In this document: positions 46,624 through 53,537 of the stretch, one piece after another
Numbering within the stretch: the first letter of the stretch is position 1
Layout: the number at the start of each line of letters is the position of its first letter
Notes under the pieces: model-generated
What the model was told of the DNA's origin: nothing
The model's database searches: none
The model's input: only the letters and a program-made list of their open reading frames with translations
Translations under genes and position numbers: made by a program
From: Herbaspirillum sp. SJZ107
GTDB lineage: Bacteria; Pseudomonadota; Gammaproteobacteria; Burkholderiales; Burkholderiaceae_D
NCBI RefSeq assembly: GCF_006715485.1
Contig: NZ_VFNH01000004.1
Location: 600,318 to 664,317, forward strand
Reading direction: 5' to 3'
DNA: 64,000 bases

Positions 46624-46660
46624 GTAAAAATGCCCGAAGCCGGACTGCGCTTCGGGCATT
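46624..46660 (-). terminator. Rho-independent terminator of the small membrane protein gene
   Basis: AATGCCCGAAGC (46629-46640) and GCTTCGGGCATT (46649-46660) form a 12-bp stem. On the minus strand it is followed by a T run (complement of 46626-46630). It lies 47 bases after the stop of the gene at 46708-46899. Confidence 0.85.
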
Positions 46661-46707
46661 GCTGCGGACGACGGGAAACGGCGTCTGCCTTGCAGCGGTA
46701 ACCCCAC

Positions 46708-46899
46708 TCAGGGACGCGGCGCCGGCTTGTGCCCGCGCACGATGACGACCGCCATGCTGCCGGCCGTCGCGATGTTGCGCGCCACCGGCGCCGCGGGCCG
46801 GGCTTCGGCGCGCGGCAGGCTGTCGATCGCGACCGCGGCGAGGCCGACGACGGCGAGCGTGCCGACGAAGATGGCTTCCATGTGCTTGTGGATGTTCAT
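46708..46899 (-). CDS. Small single-span membrane protein
   Basis: A 63 aa protein starting MNIHKHMEAIFVGTLAVVGL at an ATG that follows AAGGGGAAG. It has one hydrophobic helix (about residues 8-24), then a Pro/Ala/Arg-rich tail. No Gly-Gly leader, so it is not one of the precursors. It sits between peptide 6 and the peptide operon and has its own terminator. It may be a small accessory or immunity-like membrane protein of the system, by position only. Confidence 0.7.
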   Translation of the reverse strand: MNIHKHMEAIFVGTLAVVGLAAVAIDSLPRAEARPAAPVARNIATAGSMAVVIVRGHKPAPRP

Positions 46900-47085
46900 G
46901 AGCTTCCCCTTTGGATGGTGACTGGCGACTGGTTGCGGAACGTGGGCGCGGAAGTCCGCGCCCACGGTCTGGGGACAGCATCAGGCGTGCCAGTACCAAG
47001 CCAGGACGGGGCCAGGGCGGCGTCGAAGGGGAAGGGCGTCGATCGGGGCGTGCGGTGTCGGGACCGCAGCAACAGGCGAAGCTGC

Positions 47086-47110
47086 AGATGTCGGCTTCAG
47101 GCCGACATCT
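47086..47110 (-). terminator. Hairpin downstream of peptide 6
   Basis: AGATGTCGGC / TTCAG / GCCGACATCT is a perfect 10-bp stem with a 5-base loop, starting 30 bases after the peptide 6 stop. No U-tract follows, so it may be a weak terminator or a 3'-end stabiliser. Confidence 0.5.
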
Positions 47111-47139
47111 TCGTGCTCGGCTTACTTGTGCGTTTTACT

Positions 47140-47349
47140 TCAGCGGCCTGCCGGCTTGGCTGTGCCCGGCCGCACTGCCACGGCGGGCACCGGATCGAAC
47201 AGCCTGGTGCGCTGCAAAGATGAACGCACGGGCAGGCGTGCGGTCAGGCCGAGGGCGGCGCGGTAGCGCGAACCGCCGGCAATCGCCAGCATGGCCTGGC
47301 GATCGAGCTCGGTATTTTCCTGCAAGTCCTTGATGACGATGGTGGCCAT
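47140..47349 (-). CDS. Double-glycine leader peptide 6, cationic core
   Basis: A 69 aa precursor. The leader MATIVIKDLQENTELDRQAM then LAIAGG keeps the exact 26-residue length and the Asp8-Leu9, Leu15-Asp16, Met20 and Gly25-Gly26 positions of the other five. The core of 43 residues is very different: strongly basic (eight Arg, one Lys, one Asp), with Pro and hydrophobics (LPVRSSLQRTRLFDPVPAV) and no Cys. This composition is like antimicrobial peptides. GAGGAGGA precedes the ATG. It has its own upstream region, with a TATACT -10 box at 47382-47377. Confidence 0.82.
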   Translation of the reverse strand: MATIVIKDLQENTELDRQAMLAIAGGSRYRAALGLTARLPVRSSLQRTRLFDPVPAVAVRPGTAKPAGR

Positions 47350-47376
47350 GATGTCCTCCTCGGGTGTGCTGCTGAA

Positions 47377-47382
47377 AGTATA
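47377..47382 (-). promoter_or_regulatory. Possible -10 box for peptide 6
   Basis: TATACT on the minus strand, 28 bases before the peptide 6 start. No -35 hexamer at the right spacing, so it may need an activator. Confidence 0.35.
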
Positions 47383-47388
47383 GTCCCT

Positions 47389-47403
47389 TGGCCCGATTGA
47401 TGC
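47389..47403 (+). promoter_or_regulatory. Candidate sigma-54 promoter for the kinase gene
   Basis: TGGCCCGATTGATGC has GG and GC spaced by 12 bases, with -24 TGGCCCG (one mismatch to TGGCACG) and -12 ATGC (one mismatch to TTGC). A start near 47415 would leave about 35 bases to the first ATG of the kinase gene. It is weaker than the peptide-operon promoter. Confidence 0.5.
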
Positions 47404-47449
47404 GTCACAAAGGCTTGATCATCCGCGGCCGCATGCTAGTCTCAACTCA

Positions 47450-49519
47450 ATGTGGCCGCCTGTACACGACCTCATCGACATCATGGAAAGTTTCGCTCAC
47501 GCGATACATCAGTTGCAGAGCGGCGCCTTGCAGCAACCCGATTTCTTCGCGCAGCTCGATCGCGTGCTGGCGGGCGCGCCCGAGAGCGCCGGCCTCCTGC
47601 TGGAGATGCTGAGCGAGGCGCACGCGCGCAAGCCGCTGCCGCGCGAGGTCTACACCGAGGTGCAGCAGCGCATCGAACGCCTGGTCGCCGCGCGCCGGCA
47701 GCAGGGCGGCGACGACACCTTCGTCCAGACCCGCCCCGGCGCGCATCATGGGCATACGATGCGCGATCCATCCCTGGAGCGGTCCGGTGGCGAGGGCCCC
47801 TTCGGCGCCGAGCCCGAGCGCATGAAGGGCGTCGGCGAGACCTTGAACGGCCGCTTCGTGCTGGAGGAATGCATCGGCTTCGGCGGCATGGGCACGGTGT
47901 ACAAGGCGCTCGACCTGCGCAAGCTCGAGGCGGCGGACCGCAAGCCCTACATCGCCATCAAGGTCTTGAACGTGCAGTTCCGCGGCCATCCGAAGTCGCT
48001 GATCGCCCTGCAGCGCGAAGCACGCAAGGCGCAGGCGCTGGCCCATCCGAACATCGTGTCGGTCTACGATTTCGACCGCGACGGCCCGATGGTCTACCTG
48101 ACCATGGAATACCTGCAGGGCAAGCCGCTGAGCCAGCTGCTGCGGGCGCCGGGCTTTGCCGGCATGCCTTACGCCGATACCCTGCGCATCGTCACCGGCA
48201 TGGCGAATGCGCTGGCCTACGCGCACGGGCACGGCTTCGTCCACTGCGACTTCAAGCCGGGCAATGTGTTCCTGACCGACGCCGGCAACGTCAAGGTCAT
48301 CGATTTCGGCATCGCGCGGGTGTTCCAGAAGGCCGAGGAAGACGTCGACGTGACCGTGTTCGACGCCGGCAGCCTGGGCGCACTGACGCCGGCCTATGCC
48401 AGCCCGGAAATGCTGGAAAACCGCGACCCCGACCCGCGCGACGACATCTTCGCGCTGGCCTGCATCACCTACGAACTCCTGACCGGGCACCATCCGTTCA
48501 ACCGGCTGTCCTCGGTGCAGGCGCGCGGCGCCGGCATGCGGCCGCAACGGCCTTCGGGGCTGGGACGGTCGCAGTGGCAGGCGCTGAAGTGCGGGCTGGC
48601 GCTGGAACGCGAGGCGCGCACGCCGACGGTGGCGCGTTTCCTCGACGGCTTCGGCACCGGCGGCATGGTGTCGCGCCATGGCCTGGCTGCGGCGGCGGCC
48701 ATCGGCGTGCTCGGGGTCGGCGTACTGGCCGCCGTGGCCTGGCATGTGCTGGGGCGGACGCCGGAAGCCGCGCCGCCGCTGGCTGCGTCGGCGCCGCCGG
48801 CCGCGACCGCGACGGTGGCTGCGCCGAGCGCGGCAGCCATCGATGCCGCACTGGCGGGCGTCCCTTGTTCGGCGCTGGTGGCTGCCGTGCGCGCGCATGC
48901 GGTCGAAGTGCAGGGCTTCCTGTCGAAGGAGGGCGACCGCGACGGCCTGAAGGACCGGCTGGCGGCGCTGCCCGGCGTGTCGACCGTGAGCTTCGAGCGG
49001 GTGCGGGAAGTCGATCCCGGCCAGTGCCCGGTGTTGTCGGTGTTCGGGCCGTACTGGACCGCCTATCGACAGAACGGCGGCCAGGCCGCTGGCGGCGTCG
49101 CGCTGCGCCTGGCCGGCACCGGTGCGGCGGCAAAGGGCGTGCTGACCGGGGGCGAGTCGCTGGTGCTCGACGTGAAGGCGCCGGCGAGCGCGTCCTTCCT
49201 CAGCATCGACGTCTACTCGCCCGACGCCGGCGTCGCCCACCTGCTGCCGAATGCGCTGGCGCTCGACAACCGGGCGGCGCCGCACGCGACCCGGTCGATC
49301 GGCGGCGGCGGCGAGTGGGCCATCGGCAAGCCCTTCGGCGCCGAACTGGCGGTGCTGGTGGCGACGCCGGCGCCGCTGTTCGACACGCTGCGGCCGGAAA
49401 CGGAGCCGCGTGCCGGCTACCTGGTCGAGGCGGCGGCGCGGCTGGAGCGCATCCGCGCGCGCAGCGGCGCCGGCTCGGTGGCGGTCGAATTCCTGCCGTT
49501 CACGACCAAGGCCCGCTGA
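47450..49519 (+). CDS. Membrane-anchored Ser/Thr protein kinase
   Basis: A 689 aa Hanks-type kinase. An N-terminal helical region (~125 aa) precedes the kinase domain: GFGGMGTVYKA, AIKVL lysine, catalytic HCDFKPGN (Asp267; HRD replaced by HCD), DFGIA and TPAYASPEML. One membrane helix follows (about 405-435), then an Ala/Pro linker and an outer domain with DUF4384-like features (LVLDVKAPASASFLSIDVYS). The HRD Arg change implies activity that does not depend on activation-loop phosphorylation. The start could also be the ATG at 47483. It likely phosphorylates the FHA-linked export proteins at 51581-57870. Confidence 0.92.
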   Translation: MWPPVHDLIDIMESFAHAIHQLQSGALQQPDFFAQLDRVLAGAPESAGLLLEMLSEAHARKPLPREVYTEVQQRIERLVAARRQQGGDDTFVQTRPGAHHGHTMRDPSLERSGGEGPFGAEPERMKGVGETLNGRFVLEECIGFGGMGTVYKALDLRKLEAADRKPYIAIKVLNVQFRGHPKSLIALQREARKAQALAHPNIVSVYDFDRDGPMVYLTMEYLQGKPLSQLLRAPGFAGMPYADTLRIVTGMANALAYAHGHGFVHCDFKPGNVFLTDAGNVKVIDFGIARVFQKAEEDVDVTVFDAGSLGALTPAYASPEMLENRDPDPRDDIFALACITYELLTGHHPFNRLSSVQARGAGMRPQRPSGLGRSQWQALKCGLALEREARTPTVARFLDGFGTGGMVSRHGLAAAAAIGVLGVGVLAAVAWHVLGRTPEAAPPLAASAPPAATATVAAPSAAAIDAALAGVPCSALVAAVRAHAVEVQGFLSKEGDRDGLKDRLAALPGVSTVSFERVREVDPGQCPVLSVFGPYWTAYRQNGGQAAGGVALRLAGTGAAAKGVLTGGESLVLDVKAPASASFLSIDVYSPDAGVAHLLPNALALDNRAAPHATRSIGGGGEWAIGKPFGAELAVLVATPAPLFDTLRPETEPRAGYLVEAAARLERIRARSGAGSVAVEFLPFTTKAR

Positions 49520-49522
49520 CAC

Positions 49523-50563
49523 TCACTTCAGGCCGCGCGCCACCCGGAACCCGTTCTGGGCATGGCGCACGCCGGCATCGTAGCGGAAGCGCGTCGACGC
49601 GACCATGTAGGCAGCCCCTTCGCGCCAGGAGCCGCCGCGGATCACGCGCAGCGTGCAGTCCGGCTGGTCCCAGGCGCGGCCGTCGCCGGGCGCATTCTTG
49701 TAGCTGGCGTGCCAGCAGTCGGCGACCCATTCCCACACGCTGCCGCTGGTGTCGTACAGGCCGTAGGGGTTGGCGGCGAAGCTGCCGGTGTCGGCGGGGC
49801 GGGTGTCGCTCCAGGGCGGACCGCATTCCTTGCAGTTGGCTTTGCCGGCCGCCATCTGCTCGCCCCACCAGAACGGCGTGGCGGTGCCGCCGCGCGCCGC
49901 GAATTCCCATTCGGCTTCGGTCGGCAGGCGGTAGGGCCTGGCACTCACACTGCCCAGCCACTTGACATACTGCTGCGCGTCTTCCCAGCTGACGTCGCGC
50001 ATCGGCGCGTTGGCGCCGGTACCGGCCGGCTGCGGGATCTTCGGGCAGGCGCCGGCGTTGGCGCAGGCATTCCACTGCTGCACCGTGACTTCGTACTTGC
50101 CGATCGCGAACGGCGCGCCGATGGTGACCGGGTGCGCCGGCTTTTCGCTGGGGTCGCTGGTGTTGCTGCCCATCGTGAAGGTGCCGCCGGGCAGCGAGAC
50201 CAGCGCCGGACAGGCCGGGCAATCCTTGATGTCGGCGATAACGGTGTTCGGCGTGGCAGGCGCTGGCGCGGGCAGTACAGGCACGGGCGCCGGCGCCGGT
50301 GCCGGCGGCTGGGGCGAACTCTGTAGCGTACCCGGCGGCGCGCCCAGCCGCGCGATCCGGGCCTGCGCCAGGGCCGCGAAACGTCCTTTCGGATACGCCT
50401 TCAGGTAGGCTGCGTAGTCGGCGGCATGGGTGCTGTCCTTGACAGAATTCCAGAACGCCAGCTCGAACTGCTCCGGGCTCGCCTTCGGCACCACGTCGGC
50501 ATCCGCCGGCCTTGAAACGGCGGAGAGCGCCAGTACGCAAACCATCGTCAGCATGTGCCTCAT
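49523..50563 (-). CDS. Secreted SUMF1/FGE-fold protein
   Basis: A 346 aa protein with a signal peptide (MRHMLTMVCVLALSAVS), a short YPKGRFAALAQARI repeat-like module, a Pro/Ala linker and a formylglycine-generating-enzyme fold (GGTFTMGSN, YRLPTEAEWEFAARGG, LRVIRGGSWREGAAYM). The Cys pair that FGE needs after RGGS is absent, so sulfatase activation is unlikely; such domains often serve as ligand-binding or scaffold modules in kinase-linked systems. It converges with the kinase gene (3 bases apart). Confidence 0.88.
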   Translation of the reverse strand: MRHMLTMVCVLALSAVSRPADADVVPKASPEQFELAFWNSVKDSTHAADYAAYLKAYPKGRFAALAQARIARLGAPPGTLQSSPQPPAPAPAPVPVLPAPAPATPNTVIADIKDCPACPALVSLPGGTFTMGSNTSDPSEKPAHPVTIGAPFAIGKYEVTVQQWNACANAGACPKIPQPAGTGANAPMRDVSWEDAQQYVKWLGSVSARPYRLPTEAEWEFAARGGTATPFWWGEQMAAGKANCKECGPPWSDTRPADTGSFAANPYGLYDTSGSVWEWVADCWHASYKNAPGDGRAWDQPDCTLRVIRGGSWREGAAYMVASTRFRYDAGVRHAQNGFRVARGLK

Positions 50564-50679
50564 GGACCTTCCTCCGCGTGCCCCGTGTGGACAGGAATGA
50601 CTTGCGATCTGAATGAGAGTGTGCCAGATTTAGAAGTATCGATGCGCACTGCGCAAGGTACCTGGCTGGAGCTTTCGAT

Positions 50680-51129
50680 ATGCGCCATCCCTTCGTCCCG
50701 GTCCTGCTGCTGGCGGTTTTCCCGCACCCCGGCACGGCATCCGCGCAGCCCGCCAACGTGCCGGCGAATGCGCCCGCTGCTGCGCCCGCCAATGCCCAGG
50801 TCTATTTCATCTGGCCGCACGACGGCAGCGTGATCGACGGCGGCAAGTTCTGGGTGCGCATGGGCTTGCGCAACATGGGCATTGCGCCGAAGGGCACCGC
50901 GGTGCCGAACACCGGCCACCACCACCTGCTGATCGATACCGGCCTGCCGCCGATGACGGAACCGATTCCGAACGACCGCAACCACCTGCATTTCGGGGCC
51001 GGCGAGACCGAGGCCCGGGTCGAACTGCCACCCGGCACCCACACGCTGCAACTGCTGCTCGGGGACAAGGACCATGTGCCGCACAGGCCGCCGGTGGTGT
51101 CGAAACCGATCACCATCACGGTGCGCTGA
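50680..51129 (+). CDS. DUF4399 secreted protein, copy 1
   Basis: A 149 aa protein with a signal peptide (cleavage near ASAQ) and the DUF4399 fold (YFIWPHDGSVIDGGKFWVRM, NTGHHHLLIDTG, DRNHLHFGAGETEA, LPPGTHTLQLLLGD). The His-rich loop HHH suggests metal binding. The function of the family is unknown. It is 25 bases upstream of a paralogue, followed closely by the FHA-HD-GYP gene. Confidence 0.9.
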   Translation: MRHPFVPVLLLAVFPHPGTASAQPANVPANAPAAAPANAQVYFIWPHDGSVIDGGKFWVRMGLRNMGIAPKGTAVPNTGHHHLLIDTGLPPMTEPIPNDRNHLHFGAGETEARVELPPGTHTLQLLLGDKDHVPHRPPVVSKPITITVR

Positions 51130-51154
51130 GCGCGCCCGATTCACGGAGACGATC

Positions 51155-51574
51155 ATGCGCCCACTGTTCGCCGCGCTGGCCATGACGGCCCTGCTTACCG
51201 GGGCGACGGCGTCCGCCACCGACGCACCTGCCAACGCCTACTGCTACATCGGCTGGCCGGCCGACGGCGCGGTGCTCCCGGCAGGCAAACCCTTCCGCGT
51301 CTGGTTCGGCCTGCGCAACATGGGCGTGGCGCCGAAGGGCGTCGCCTTCGAGAACACCGGCCACCACCACCTGTTGATCGATACCGGGCTGCCGCCGGCC
51401 GGCCAGGTGATCCCGTCCGACCGCAACCACCTGCATTTCGGCGCCGGCGAGACCGAGACCATGCTCGACCTGCCGCCCGGGACCCACACGCTGCAGCTGC
51501 TGATGGGCGACGACAAGCACATCCCGCACACGCCGCCGGTGGTGTCGAAGCGGATCACGGTCACGGTGAGGTGA
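51155..51574 (+). CDS. DUF4399 secreted protein, copy 2
   Basis: A 139 aa paralogue of the previous gene, with signal peptide (MRPLFAALAMTALLTGATAS) and matching blocks (YCYIGWPADGAVLPAGK, NTGHHHLLIDTGLPPAG, DRNHLHFGAGETET). It starts at the ATG at 51155 after CGGAGA. It ends six bases before the FHA-HD-GYP gene, so the pair leads the export operon. Tandem duplication is evident. Confidence 0.9.
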   Translation: MRPLFAALAMTALLTGATASATDAPANAYCYIGWPADGAVLPAGKPFRVWFGLRNMGVAPKGVAFENTGHHHLLIDTGLPPAGQVIPSDRNHLHFGAGETETMLDLPPGTHTLQLLMGDDKHIPHTPPVVSKRITVTVR

Positions 51575-51580
51575 GCCCGC

Positions 51581-53536
51581 ATGGAACCCAGCCCGAGCCT
51601 GCCCGCCGCCGCCGATCCGGTCCGCGCCTACGTCGAATGGATGGGTGCGGGGCTGGCGCGGCCGGCCGTGTTCGCGCTGCACGACGAAGCCGTGCTCGGG
51701 CGCGACCGCCAGGATGCGCTGGCCTCCGATCAATACATCTGCATTCCCGAGCCGACGGTCAGCCGCCGCCATGCGCGCATCCGGCGCCGCGGCGCCAGCT
51801 ATTTCGTCGAAGACCTGCATTCGCGTAACGGCACCTTCGTTGCCGGCGAACGGCTGGCGCCCGGCGCCTGGCACCTGCTGCGCGACGGCGACGAGCTGGT
51901 GCTGGCCTCGGCCCCGCTGGTGTTCCACTCGCTGATGCTGCCGGAACCGGGCAGCGCTCCGACCGTGATCCGGGGTTCGGTCGACGCCACGCATTTTGCG
52001 CCGGTGGTCGACACCCGCAACGCCGGCCGCAGCGACCTCGAAAACACGGTGCACCGGCTGCACGCGATGGCCCAGGTCAGCATCGCGCTGGGCGCCGTGA
52101 CTGACCAGGCCACGCTGGTCGAAAAGATCATGAACCTGATCTTCGAGCTGTTTCCGGCGGCCGAGCGCGGCTTCATCATGCTGCGCGACGATGGGCCAAT
52201 GAGTGAGCGCGATCCGCCGCGCCCGGTCGCCGCGCGCCGCCGCGACGGTGCCGTCGAGGATCCGGCGCGCATGCGCATCTCGCACACCATCGTCGACCAG
52301 GTGCTGGTGCACAAGCGCGCCATCCTCTCGGTCGACACGCTGGCCGACCGCCAGTTCGCCGGCCAGGCCTCGATCGTGGCCCAGGCCATCCTCAGCGTCA
52401 TGTGCGTGCCGCTGATCCTGGGCGAGGACGTGCTGGGCCTGATCCAGGTCGACACCTCGTCCGATCCGCATGCCTTCCAGGAAGCCGACCTCGAAATCCT
52501 CAGCGGCGTGTGCGCCGAGACCGCGGTCGCGCTGAAGAACTTCCAGCTGTATTCCGACATCAAGGGTCTGCTGGACGGCTTCGTGTGCGCCTCGGTACAG
52601 GCGATCGAGGAGCGCGACCCGGTCACGGCGGGCCACTCGTTCCGCGTGGCCGGCTATGCCGAAAACCTGGCAATGGCCATCGAACGTGCCGGCGACCCGG
52701 CACTGCGGCGCGCCGCCTTCACGCCGGCCCAGCTGCGCGAGATCCGCTACGCGGCGCTGCTGCACGACTTCGGCAAGGTCGGCGTGCGCGAACACGTGCT
52801 GCGCAAGGAGAAGAAGCTGCACCACGCCGACATGCGCCTGCTGGAACAGCGCTTCCGCTACGCGCGCGCCTGCCTCGAGCGGCACGCCTGGCGCAGCCTG
52901 GCCGAGCGCCACCAGCGCGAAGAACTGAGCATGACCGAATTCCGCCGCGAGCGCGAGCGCATCGAGGCCGGGCTGGCCGCGGAAAGCGCGCGCCTGGACG
53001 AGTTCTTCGCCACCATCGTGCGCGCCAATGAGCCGTCGATCTCGCACACGGCGCCGCCGCCCGAGCTGGAGGCGATCCGCTGCCACGCCTGCCCGGGCGC
53101 CGACGATCCGGGCTTTCGCCTGCTCGGCGACGACGAGTTCGCGGCGCTGAACATCGGCAAGGGCTGCCTGACGCCGGACGAGCGGCGCCAGATCGAGGCC
53201 CACGTGGCCGATTCGTATTCCTTCCTGATCCTGATCCCATGGACCCGCGAACTGGCCGGCGTCCCGGCGATCGCCCATGGCCACCACGAAAAGCTGGACG
53301 GCTCCGGCTATCCGATGGGCCTGCGCGGCGCCGAGATCAGCCTGCAGACGCGGATCCTGACGATCAGCGACATCTTCGATGCGCTCACCGCGCGCGACCG
53401 TCCCTATAAACAGGCGCTGCCGGTAGAACGCGCGCTCGCCCTGATCGACGAGGAGTGCCGTGCCGGCCACCTGGATGGGCGGCTGTTCGAGGTGTTCGTG
53501 GCGTCGAAAGCGTGGGAGGCGAGGGGGAGCGCATGA
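51581..53536 (+). CDS. FHA-GAF-HD-GYP protein (cyclic-di-GMP phosphodiesterase type)
   Basis: A 651 aa soluble protein. FHA domain (about 30-125) with GRDRQDA, VSRRHARI and SRNGTFV binds phosphothreonine. A GAF domain follows (about 165-325), then HD-GYP (about 345-645): His395-Asp396 in HDFGKVGV, HHEKLDGSGYP from residue 568 and IFDALTARDRPYK. About 110 extra residues, including RCHACPG, separate the two halves of the catalytic domain, unlike most family members. It is one base from the outer-membrane channel gene, linking c-di-GMP and phosphorylation signals to export. Confidence 0.93.
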   Translation: MEPSPSLPAAADPVRAYVEWMGAGLARPAVFALHDEAVLGRDRQDALASDQYICIPEPTVSRRHARIRRRGASYFVEDLHSRNGTFVAGERLAPGAWHLLRDGDELVLASAPLVFHSLMLPEPGSAPTVIRGSVDATHFAPVVDTRNAGRSDLENTVHRLHAMAQVSIALGAVTDQATLVEKIMNLIFELFPAAERGFIMLRDDGPMSERDPPRPVAARRRDGAVEDPARMRISHTIVDQVLVHKRAILSVDTLADRQFAGQASIVAQAILSVMCVPLILGEDVLGLIQVDTSSDPHAFQEADLEILSGVCAETAVALKNFQLYSDIKGLLDGFVCASVQAIEERDPVTAGHSFRVAGYAENLAMAIERAGDPALRRAAFTPAQLREIRYAALLHDFGKVGVREHVLRKEKKLHHADMRLLEQRFRYARACLERHAWRSLAERHQREELSMTEFRRERERIEAGLAAESARLDEFFATIVRANEPSISHTAPPPELEAIRCHACPGADDPGFRLLGDDEFAALNIGKGCLTPDERRQIEAHVADSYSFLILIPWTRELAGVPAIAHGHHEKLDGSGYPMGLRGAEISLQTRILTISDIFDALTARDRPYKQALPVERALALIDEECRAGHLDGRLFEVFVASKAWEARGSA

Positions 53537-53537
53537 G

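Larger units (their letters stand above)
46340..46707. other. Gene-free control region of the peptide operon
   Basis: No credible gene is present in this 368-base stretch. It holds the sigma-54 promoter (46414-46429), a palindrome CGATCTCAGATCG upstream of it (about 46447-46459) that could bind the activator, and the terminator of the small membrane protein gene (46624-46660). Confidence 0.6.

Noticed and set aside
50564..50679. Sigma-54 promoter for the SUMF1 gene
   Set aside because: Minus strand has a perfect TGGCACA -24-like element, but the -12 position lacks GC at the required spacing.
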